Of a DNA stretch of 5,199 nucleotides, positions 1-5,199 are shown one piece after another. The stretch is from Bacillota bacterium (GTDB taxonomy: Bacteria > Bacillota > Sulfobacillia > Sulfobacillales > Sulfobacillaceae): positions 1-5,199 of the forward strand of contig JAMDDZ010000003.1 in the NCBI GenBank assembly GCA_023488565.1, in the 5' to 3' direction. Numbering within the stretch: the first letter of the stretch is position 1; every line of letters starts with the position of its first letter. The position numbers and the translations under genes were made by a program. The notes below the pieces were generated by a model that was given only the letters and a program-made list of their open reading frames with translations, made no database searches and was not told the origin of the DNA.

Positions 1-8
1 ACCCACAA

Positions 9-127
9 GGGTCCGGATAACTCCTATTAACCGGCTAATACCGGGCGTTAACCGGCTAATAACTTCCTAATATATGGATACTACAGCCGGATCTTTAGGT
101 GGGAAATTAGCCGGTTAATAGCGGACG
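9..127. repeat. Cluster of 21-base CCGG-centred repeats
   Basis: A 14-base word, TTAACCGGCTAATA, occurs at 27-40 and again at 48-61, exactly 21 bases apart (two helical turns). A third unit at 107-127 begins TTAGCCGGTTAATA and matches the first unit at 17 of 21 positions, including the GCGGACG tail against CCGGGCG. Because the core is a near-palindrome (TTAACCGG / CCGGTTAA), 106-118 is also the exact reverse complement of 27-39. Weaker CCGG-centred partial units lie at 13-26 and 87-90. Helical phasing and palindromic cores fit protein-binding sites: iterons, or the arm/core sites of a tyrosine recombinase at the end of a mobile element. No recombinase or replication gene is present in the window, so the role is inferred only. 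The repeat itself is seen directly. Confidence 0.75.
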
Positions 128-130
128 TTA

Positions 131-267
131 ATGTTCCATGAACCTCCATGGATATTGCGGATTGCCAGGGAATTGTCCTTCGCAGGTCTTGTGATATGAC
201 TCCAAAACAGTAACAAATTCAACGCGGCAACGAACAGAGTCGATGCTGCACAAAGAGAGCGATCATC
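131..267. other. Non-coding spacer between repeats and promoter
   Basis: No supported coding sequence on either strand. A minus-strand frame does run through here and on into the regulator gene, but it has no family resemblance and no ribosome binding site. There is an 8-base palindrome TCCATGGA at 145-152, close to TTCCATGAA at 134-142. These could be incidental. I see nothing else definable. Confidence 0.5.
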
Positions 268-296
268 TTGACACACAAACTTTTTTCGTTTAGAAT
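268..296 (+). promoter_or_regulatory. Sigma-A type promoter of the regulator/membrane-protein unit
   Basis: A perfect -35 box TTGACA (268-273) and a -10 box TAGAAT (291-296; one mismatch to TATAAT) are separated by exactly 17 bases. Transcription would start near 302-304, giving a short leader before the ribosome binding site at 310. The spacer carries a run of six T residues (281-286). The location directly before the regulator start makes this the likely promoter for both plus-strand genes. A palindrome overlapping the -10 box suggests repression. Confidence 0.85.
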
Positions 297-306
297 GAAC
301 TAAACG
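287..306. promoter_or_regulatory. Inverted-repeat operator over the -10 box
   Basis: The arms CGTTTAG (287-293) and CTAAACG (300-306) are perfect inverted repeats with a 6-base centre, AATGAA. The dyad spans the -10 hexamer and the expected transcription start, so a bound dimer would block RNA polymerase. The first gene downstream encodes a GbsR/MarR-family winged-helix protein, and such proteins bind short dyads as dimers. Negative autoregulation by that protein is the simplest inference. The symmetry is seen directly; the identity of the binder is inferred. Confidence 0.7.
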
Positions 307-309
307 TTC

Positions 310-319
310 GGAGATGATT
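310..319 (+). promoter_or_regulatory. Ribosome binding site deciding the regulator start
   Basis: GGAGATGATT resembles the extended anti-Shine-Dalgarno complement GGAGGTGATC. It abuts the ATG at 314, which lies inside it and so cannot be served by it. The GTG at 320 is 6 bases beyond GGAG and the ATG at 326 is 12 beyond, so translation most likely starts at 320 or 326, not at 314. Confidence 0.6.
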
Positions 320-865
320 GTGCTCATGGAAAAGTCCGAGGCTCGTCGCCTCTTGATGAATGCATTGGGAATACAAAGTGGGTTTTGGGGTATCGGCCGC
401 ATTACGGGAGAGTTATACGCCATACTCTATACCGCCCAAGAACCGCTAACGCTAGCCGAGATCGCGGCGGAATTGGGCGTAACCAAAGGAAATGTCAGTG
501 TTGCTATCCGACGTCTCGAAGAACTTGGAATGGTGCGGAGGCAGTATCAACCTGGTGACCGCCGCGTATTTTTCGCCCCAAATATTGATTTTTGGGATAT
601 TGGGCGACACTTTCTGCAGCGGCGCTACCAGCCAGCGTTTGCAACCTCATTTCAACTGGTGGATGACAGTATACGACAAGCGGAAGCATCGGGCGACACG
701 TTCGTTCAAAACCGCATAGAAACACTCAAGAAATTTTATGACCTGCTAGACCAACTAACCGCTATTCTATTAACTGCGAATCCTATGACACTCGCGAGCT
801 TAGGCCAAGAAATGCTTCAGATGGCGTCCAGCAAAACTGAAGCACCAACGGAAATGGAGGTGTAA
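320..865 (+). CDS. GbsR/MarR-family winged helix-turn-helix transcriptional regulator
   Basis: A cytoplasmic DNA-binding protein of about 181 residues (179 if the ATG at 326 is used), a usual length for the GbsR group (COG1510) of MarR-like regulators. The N-terminal helix contains a GFWGIGRITGELYAILY segment typical of the family. Then comes the winged helix: LTLAEIAAELGVTKGNVSVAIRRL with the KGNVS recognition-helix signature, and the wing QPGDRRVFF. The following DFWDIGRHFLQRR and the C-terminal half look like helices for dimerisation. In Bacillus subtilis, GbsR represses osmoprotectant uptake and synthesis genes in response to choline; I cannot transfer that ligand here. The gene is first in a two-gene unit behind a strong promoter with a palindromic operator, which suggests autorepression. 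Its stop overlaps the ribosome binding site region of the next gene, so the two are probably co-transcribed and translationally close. Family assignment is firm; the inducer is unknown. Confidence 0.88.
   Translation: MLMEKSEARRLLMNALGIQSGFWGIGRITGELYAILYTAQEPLTLAEIAAELGVTKGNVSVAIRRLEELGMVRRQYQPGDRRVFFAPNIDFWDIGRHFLQRRYQPAFATSFQLVDDSIRQAEASGDTFVQNRIETLKKFYDLLDQLTAILLTANPMTLASLGQEMLQMASSKTEAPTEMEV
856..862 (+). promoter_or_regulatory. Ribosome binding site of the membrane-protein gene
   Basis: GGAGGTG (856-862) is a strong site located inside the last codons of the regulator gene. The spacing to the ATG at 873 is long, 12 bases after GGAGG. No alternative ATG, GTG or TTG in frame lies closer, which supports 873 as the start but suggests less than maximal translation. 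Confidence 0.6.
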
Positions 866-872
866 ATTAATT

Positions 873-1301
873 ATGCAACACCTACTGAACGGATGGCTGC
901 ATAAGCACGTATCCACCCTATCAGATGGTCTTGCCGGTGTGGCCAGTGTCTTTATCGTTGCCGCCGTTATGGCTTACTGGTTCATGCCTACAGGATCGTC
1001 GTGTGCGACCACCCTACCTGATAGAACGGTATGCCAGACGGTAAGTTTGGCCAGCAGTGCAGGATGGGAATCAATGGCTATCACGCCTCTCGCTATGATC
1101 TTTGGACTCAGCCTCGGTTGGCTCTTTTTTCATTTCCGCCACGTTCGCATCCTATTGATAGCATTCGGGCTCGTCACTATCGTGTTCTTTATTCTATCAT
1201 TCGGCTTGGATGGACCTCTTATGCCAGCCGCCATAGTAAGCCTAATTGCCGGTGGCGTCTCCCGTACTCCTATCGGTCCTTCAAAGGGGGTAGGCCAGTA
1301 A
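873..1301 (+). CDS. Small integral membrane protein of unknown function, partner of the regulator
   Basis: I do not recognise the family of this 142-residue protein. It has about four hydrophobic segments at residues 20-38, 68-87, 91-111 and 114-129. There is no cleavable signal peptide; the first segment is preceded by a short polar stretch with His and Lys, so an N-in orientation is plausible. The 30-residue loop after the first segment carries two cysteines (C44 and C54) ten residues apart, which could form a disulfide outside the membrane. A basic HFRHVR turn separates segments two and three, as expected for a cytoplasmic loop. The polar C-terminus is short. It starts 7 bases after the GbsR-type gene and shares its promoter. 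Regulators of this kind often control a neighbouring membrane protein or transporter, but here there are no transporter motifs such as ATPase or substrate-binding signatures. A permease subunit, a sensor accessory or a resistance protein are all possible. Confidence 0.7.
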   Translation: MQHLLNGWLHKHVSTLSDGLAGVASVFIVAAVMAYWFMPTGSSCATTLPDRTVCQTVSLASSAGWESMAITPLAMIFGLSLGWLFFHFRHVRILLIAFGLVTIVFFILSFGLDGPLMPAAIVSLIAGGVSRTPIGPSKGVGQ

Positions 1302-1416
1302 ACGTAGCACAGCCAAAAACGAGCTTAAATGCTTTCAGCGACGGCTAATATCGGCCTACATATCTATCTTTTCAACGGACTATTCCTACTTTTAACTCGT
1401 TGTAATTTGGATACCA
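1302..1416. other. Convergent intergenic gap with a degenerate repeat copy
   Basis: This gap lies between the end of the plus-strand unit and the broken end of the minus-strand ATPase. No frame on either strand continues the ATPase homology, and no hairpin followed by a T-run was found for either transcript. At 1341-1357 there is ACGGCTAATATCGGCC-like sequence. It shares the nine bases CGGCTAATA plus a following CGG with the repeats at 27-61. It may be a decayed copy, or chance. Confidence 0.4.
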
Positions 1417-1765
1417 CCCAGTTTCCATACGCACCACCCGAAACCTTCCGCCAGTGGGGGTCACGGCGTCGGCTGCACCCACGTGGTTCAACGGCTCCGC
1501 AACTCCGCATTTTCCGCCACGGTAGACAATACCACCATTAAATGCGATTTACCGATCCCGTAGTTACCCACTATGAGGGTCCTCTATTGTCGTGCTTGGC
1601 CTCAAATTGCAAATGCAGCACAATATAATTATGAATTTCTCGGGCCAGCAGGTCAGACATAACATTGCTGGCGAGCAGTTCCAGAGCCTTTTGCTGTTCG
1701 TCAGCGTCTTGCACCTTAATGACTGAGGCAATCGGTTTGAATTGGATCAGTTCCCCATATTTCAT
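1417..1765 (-). pseudogene. N-terminal remnant of a DUF6079-like P-loop ATPase, two frameshifts and truncated
   Basis: The intact first frame (ATG at 1763-1765, stop TAG at 1571-1573) encodes 64 residues starting MKYGELIQFKPIASVIKVQD, a start I associate with the large DUF6079 ATPases (about 1200 residues) found in phage-defence loci. The frame breaks at about 1577-1582. One base out of frame the homology continues as LIVGNYGIGKSHLM, containing a complete Walker A GNYGIGKS (1545-1568), then LSTVAENAEL. A second break at about 1494-1497 returns homology in yet another frame: LNHVGAADAV, then GGRFRVVRMETG. Both breaks are explained by loss of one base each. Beyond about 1417 no frame matches, so only roughly 115 residues remain and the rest of the ATPase is absent. 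The start has a good ribosome binding site. The family call is from memory of the signature, not a search. What is certain from the sequence is a Walker A continuing in a shifted frame. Confidence 0.75.
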
Positions 1766-1774
1766 CGTTCATAA

Positions 1775-1780
1775 CTCCTT
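1775..1780 (-). promoter_or_regulatory. Ribosome binding site of the ATPase remnant
   Basis: On the minus strand AAGGAG lies 9 bases before the ATG at 1765. It supports that start over an out-of-frame ATG seven bases upstream. It sits three bases after a TAA (1784-1786) that may end a preceding small ORF, an operon-like arrangement. Confidence 0.7.
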
Positions 1781-1783
1781 CGC

Positions 1784-1935
1784 TTACGCGACAAATTCAG
1801 CTTCTAAATTGACGGCTACGAGCGAACTAACAATTCTGTCCTAGCGAGCTGTCCGTCGGCTGGACCATTCCCTAAACGTACTTGACGCAGGCAACGAAAC
1901 TCTGTGGCTGCAATCCCGCCGGGAGTCGCTGGCAA
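1784..1935 (-). pseudogene. Possible decayed small ORF between helicase and ATPase genes
   Basis: After the helicase gene stops, the minus strand still looks coding, but in two frames. One frame gives TEFRCLRQVRLGNGPADG followed by QLARTELLVRS and a TAG at 1816-1818. The next frame gives SLVAVNLEAEFVA ending in TAA at 1784-1786, directly before the ribosome binding site of the ATPase remnant. A single lost base near 1819-1825 would join them into one small helical protein of roughly 50 residues. I do not recognise a family and no good start or ribosome binding site is visible; a TTG at 1933-1935 is one candidate and the ATG at 1975-1977, inside the helicase gene, another. The case rests on protein-like composition and on the stop sitting at the operon-like position. 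The same kind of one-base defect occurs twice in the neighbouring ATPase. Confidence 0.35.
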
Positions 1936-1940
1936 GAGAG

Positions 1941-4900
1941 TTAATGGGTGTGTTGATTCAAAGCCATACGCACCCATCCCGATCGTTTGTCCAGTCCCAC
2001 GACACGCCATCCTGCCGAGACAATGGCGTTTCCCACAGTAGCCCCCGGCTGGCCTCCATACCAATAGGCATCATATCTTCGAGCGGACGGCGGCAGTACG
2101 CTGCCAATAATGCGTTCCAGATCTTCGAAGGTGAGCACAACCTCTTTATCCGCGCATTGTTGGAGCCAGGTGGCAAGACTGGCATATTCTCCCGCATTAG
2201 CGCGAGAGGCCAAACGACTGTTGTCATTTCCCACGGGGAAGGCATGGGCCACGTGTCCCATTGGCGGTTCGGGCGACAGTGGTGCCGATGGGTTGGCTCC
2301 CGACAGTTCAGCGATCCGATGCTCAATGCGTTCAATTTCACGTCTTGGATTCGTTAGCCAATCTAGAGACCAAATGCGCTCCAAATTCCACCCCAGCTCT
2401 TTTAGCACATAAGGGTGGAGTCGATCCCGATCTCGCACCGAAGGCAGCGAGCGATAACTGATTCCATCACTTTCGATTCCCAGGATGAAACGGGTAGGAT
2501 CGTCAGGATCGACAATGCCGACATCTACTCGATGTTCAGATGAACCAAGTTGTCGTTCACAAATCCACCCGCGTTTCTCTAATTCAGCGACAATACTATC
2601 CTCAATGGGGTGCAGTGCAGTCAATCTGCTTCGCGCTGCTCCGCGATCCATGGTACCGTGCTGCGCATAATGCAGATATTCTTTGAGATCCATCACGCCT
2701 CGCGCACGGGTGCGGGATAGATCAATATCCTCGGACGCTATGGTGGAGAAAATGGTGATGCCCAGCCGAGCCCGAGTAATCGCCACATTCAACCGTCGAT
2801 GTCCACCCTCTTTGTTGAGCGGACCCATGTTCAATGCAACCCGGCCACTGTGATCTCGTCCATAGGTCACAGAAAAGAATATAATGTCACGTTCATCCCC
2901 TTGAACATTTTCCAAGTTCTTCACGAACAATCGCTCCGATGCCTGACTAATGCGCTCTTCCAACTCTGGGTTGGCCTGCAACTTCTGATCCAGCAGCTCC
3001 TCAATCAACTGTTGCTGAGCTAGATTGAACGTCACTACCCCCAATGTTGGTGCATTGTCATCATACTTAATGAAATGTGCGGCTATCGCTTCTACCACGG
3101 CGTTGGCCTCTTCTGCATTGGTTCGGGTGGCTCCGCGATCATACGTCCCCTCTACCAGGCACAGTTTTACTGCGTCATCGCGGGTAACTGGGGACGGAAA
3201 TGTGACTAGTTGAGAATCGTAATATCGATGGTTGGAAAATGCGATAAGGCTTTCATAGCGGCTTCGATAATGCCACTCAAGTCGCAATGTGGGTAGCGAT
3301 GTTCCCAGACACTCATCCAAGATGCTCTCGAGATCTTGCGCCATGTTATCGTCTGGCACCTCATCTTCGTTGTCTTGGGTGTCAAAAAAAGTGGTGGGCG
3401 GCAATTGTTTGGGGTCGCCGACGACAATCAGTTGCTTACCACGGGCAATCGCTCCCACAGCATCCCATACGGGTATTTGCGATGCCTCATCAAAAATCAC
3501 GACATCGAAGTTAGCGTTGGCATCGAGGTACTGAGCGACCGAGAGAGGACTCATCAGAAGACACGGCTTTAACTTTGGCAGAAGCCTGGGTAGTTCTCGA
3601 ATAAGTTTTCTTACGGGCCAATGCGCACGTTTTTTGGCCAATTCGCGCTGCAATATCCGCATTTCCGATCCGAATTTGGTCAGTGTGTCTCCCTTGGGTA
3701 CCTGAGAGGTTAACTTTGCAACAATGTATTGGGCAGTCAACCGCCGGAACTGGTCGTCAGCTTGCTGGAAATCCGCAATCTTTCGTGCTTGGTCGGCACG
3801 AGAGAAACTGCGCAGCACCGGATCCTGGTCGATGATTGCACGAAACCACCAGTATTGATAGGAATATTCCCATCGATCCTCGAGTTCGATGGCAGAAACT
3901 TTTCCTTGCTCCAATTGCCCTATTAACCCGCTGAGCCCTCGTTCCGTCAACTGGTTTCGAAGTTCTACCCAACGGCACCATACCCGCCACTGTTCTCGTG
4001 CAGAACGCCACCGTTGAATGGTAGCCAGAAAATCGTCAATATCCGTTGGCAACACATCTTGACCCGATTCTTGAGTGAGAGCGACGAGTGTTGCACGAAT
4101 TTCCCGATATTGACTCCAACTCTCTCGATAGTGGGTCAACAAGGGAAGCGCTGCCGCCAGCCCAGATTTTCCTTCATTCCGCATCCAGCCCATCAAGCTT
4201 CGAAAGACTGCGTCGGACTCGCTTTCGTTCGCACTCCGAGACCATTGGTAGGCTGCTCTTTTGAAGTCATCAATCCAGTTTTCAACATGCTCCACCCTAT
4301 CCCAGTCGGTGTCGAGTCCGTGATAAAGGTCTCCCAGCAGCCGAGATGCCTGGTCGCCTACTGTCTTCAAATAGTTCTCTTCTTCGTTGAGACGACACAG
4401 AGAATCCAGTACCGGGTCCAAAGACTGTTCCGGTACACTCTTTACCATAAATGGACGGAACTGACTCACAATTTTTCTCCGTGTCAGCCAGCGCCCAAGC
4501 ATGGATTTTCCTCGGCCTAACATCCACTGCGAACGAAGCATCTCCCCATTTATCCGTGAAATTTCCGGGTGAAACCACGGTTGCAATTCGCTCCAGGCCA
4601 TATTGCGCCGATGTCCGTGCTGTCTCCAATCCTGCAGTTGGTCAAGAATATGTTCTTCAAGTCGACGCATGACTTCGGCGGGGATTGTCTCAGACTGCAG
4701 GAGCAACTGGCTCAAGGCGTCCAAGTCTTGCAAACTTTGATCGGCCATGGCAACCCGAGGTGAGGCAAACAAACTTGTCACTTTACTGCTGTCCAACATC
4801 AGTTTGCTTACGGTCCCTTCGACGTTTTCTATCAAGTCACTCAGCCGGTCCTGCCAAGCAGTGGTCCATTCGCTGTGGTGCAACCCAATCAGGGGATGCC

Positions 4901-5199
4901 CCGGCAAAGATCCCAAATCCCCGATCACAGCCGCGGCAGTGCGCACCAGTTCGCGCTGCGACTTCAAATCGACCGCATTGTGTACATCGGGATGGCTCCA
5001 AGACATGCGTGCCGGCTCCCAGTCAGGATGCCTGCTCAAGGTTCCCATCGCGTCGCGCACGGTCAGACCATTGGAATGTCTTTTATGCAAGGTTTCCACC
5101 CAAGCGTTCAAATTCGTTCGCAGGCTCGCCAACTGGTTGGCATGATCCATCCAATCTTCTTCAGAATAGGCATAAGTAACCGCAAGGGCAGACCTCAAC
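1941..5199 (-). CDS. Large SF1 (Upf1-like) helicase with Vsr-type endonuclease and LPPSAR C-terminal domains, 5' partial
   Basis: The frame is open to the right edge, so the N-terminus and Walker A (motif I) lie outside; 1085 residues are visible. Residues 1-540 are a long alpha-helical, Trp- and Arg-rich insertion. Then come helicase motifs: II FDEASQ (D570, E571), III GDPKQLPPT (594-602), IV WHYRSR (642-647), V NVQGDERD (764-771), VI RRLNVAITRAR (801-811). A Vsr/MTES_1575-like nuclease follows at about 860-965: HPIEDSIVAEL, RVDVGIVDP (D892), LGIESDG (E909, D911), RDRDRL (922-927) and RIWSLDW. After a Pro/Ser-rich linker, residues 1005-1080 hold LTFEDLERIIGSVLPPSARR and SAGWRVVGLD, resembling the DUF7662-type tail. 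Proteins with this order (usually with an N-terminal DUF4011 domain) are large single-chain helicase-nucleases common in defence islands; they are thought to translocate on and cut foreign nucleic acid. All visible motifs are intact. It is the upstream neighbour of the broken ATPase gene on the same strand. The TTG at 5196-5198 is just an internal codon at the edge. Confidence 0.9.
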   Translation of the reverse strand, partial: LRSALAVTYAYSEEDWMDHANQLASLRTNLNAWVETLHKRHSNGLTVRDAMGTLSRHPDWEPARMSWSHPDVHNAVDLKSQRELVRTAAAVIGDLGSLPGHPLIGLHHSEWTTAWQDRLSDLIENVEGTVSKLMLDSSKVTSLFASPRVAMADQSLQDLDALSQLLLQSETIPAEVMRRLEEHILDQLQDWRQHGHRRNMAWSELQPWFHPEISRINGEMLRSQWMLGRGKSMLGRWLTRRKIVSQFRPFMVKSVPEQSLDPVLDSLCRLNEEENYLKTVGDQASRLLGDLYHGLDTDWDRVEHVENWIDDFKRAAYQWSRSANESESDAVFRSLMGWMRNEGKSGLAAALPLLTHYRESWSQYREIRATLVALTQESGQDVLPTDIDDFLATIQRWRSAREQWRVWCRWVELRNQLTERGLSGLIGQLEQGKVSAIELEDRWEYSYQYWWFRAIIDQDPVLRSFSRADQARKIADFQQADDQFRRLTAQYIVAKLTSQVPKGDTLTKFGSEMRILQRELAKKRAHWPVRKLIRELPRLLPKLKPCLLMSPLSVAQYLDANANFDVVIFDEASQIPVWDAVGAIARGKQLIVVGDPKQLPPTTFFDTQDNEDEVPDDNMAQDLESILDECLGTSLPTLRLEWHYRSRYESLIAFSNHRYYDSQLVTFPSPVTRDDAVKLCLVEGTYDRGATRTNAEEANAVVEAIAAHFIKYDDNAPTLGVVTFNLAQQQLIEELLDQKLQANPELEERISQASERLFVKNLENVQGDERDIIFFSVTYGRDHSGRVALNMGPLNKEGGHRRLNVAITRARLGITIFSTIASEDIDLSRTRARGVMDLKEYLHYAQHGTMDRGAARSRLTALHPIEDSIVAELEKRGWICERQLGSSEHRVDVGIVDPDDPTRFILGIESDGISYRSLPSVRDRDRLHPYVLKELGWNLERIWSLDWLTNPRREIERIEHRIAELSGANPSAPLSPEPPMGHVAHAFPVGNDNSRLASRANAGEYASLATWLQQCADKEVVLTFEDLERIIGSVLPPSARRYDAYWYGGQPGATVGNAIVSAGWRVVGLDKRSGWVRMALNQHTH

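Noticed and set aside
314..316. First ATG as start of the regulator gene
   Set aside because: It abuts the GGAG ribosome binding site with no spacing; the GTG at 320 or ATG at 326 fit better.
115..423. Minus-strand 102-codon ORF over the promoter region
   Set aside because: It runs across the promoter, the operator and the start of the well-supported regulator gene. It shows no family features and no ribosome binding site.
1320..1336. AGC...GCT element as a terminator after the membrane-protein gene
   Set aside because: There are only three paired bases around an AT-rich loop and no T-run, so it is not supportable.
1329..1541. Plus-strand 70-codon ORF
   Set aside because: It lies antisense to the ATPase remnant, where the minus strand has a clear Walker A. 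It has no ribosome binding site and a low-complexity Arg/His-rich product.
1912..1926. Hairpin TCCC-GCC-GGGA as a terminator after the helicase gene
   Set aside because: The stem is only four base pairs and no T-run follows in the minus direction, so it is not a credible intrinsic terminator.
4014..5179. Long plus-strand open frames opposite the helicase gene (for example 4014-4520, 4685-5179, 4747-5145)
   Set aside because: They are antisense to a strongly motif-supported coding frame, have composition typical of shadow frames (rich in Ser, Arg, Pro and Cys), no ribosome binding sites and no recognisable domains.
5196..5198. TTG at the right edge as the start of the helicase gene
   Set aside because: The protein lacks Walker A within the window, so the gene must extend further upstream. 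The TTG is only the first in-frame start-like codon at the cut edge.

Overview
The window reads as a chromosomal accessory region of a bacterium, most likely a Gram-positive (Firmicutes-like) one. This rests on a near-consensus sigma-A promoter, strong GGAG-type ribosome binding sites, and a GbsR/MarR-type regulator. Base composition is balanced, so I cannot name a genus. Two blocks face each other.

Left block, plus strand (about 1-1301). A cluster of 21-base repeats with CCGG-centred, half-palindromic cores (9-127) precedes a 140-base gap. A clean promoter (268-296) follows, with a perfect 7+7 inverted repeat over its -10 box (287-306). This promoter drives a two-gene unit: a GbsR-family helix-turn-helix regulator (320-865) and a small four-segment membrane protein (873-1301), 7 bases apart. 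The natural reading is an autoregulated regulator plus membrane-protein pair. The ligand and the role of the membrane protein cannot be read from the sequence.

Right block, minus strand (5199 down to about 1417). This is the debris and remnant of a defence-type locus. Its first gene is the C-terminal 1085 residues of a very large protein that runs off the right edge. It comprises an alpha-helical insertion, superfamily 1 (Upf1-like) helicase motifs II to VI, a Vsr/MTES_1575-like endonuclease domain, and a C-terminal domain with an LPPSAR motif. Next comes what may be a small decayed ORF (1784-1935). After that is the N-terminus of a DUF6079-like P-loop ATPase (1417-1765). Its conventional open frame ends after 64 codons, but the homologous sequence, including a perfect Walker A (GNYGIGKS), continues in the next frame and then in a third. 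The gene therefore carries two single-base frameshifts. It then stops matching at about 1417 and is missing all but roughly its first 115 residues.

The main result is that the 64-codon ORF is not a small gene but the start of a broken defence ATPase. Its truncation point lies next to the regulator cassette and to a degenerate copy of the left-hand repeat. This suggests, without proving it, that the cassette was inserted into, or recombined with, the ATPase gene. The helicase-nuclease frame next door is uninterrupted.
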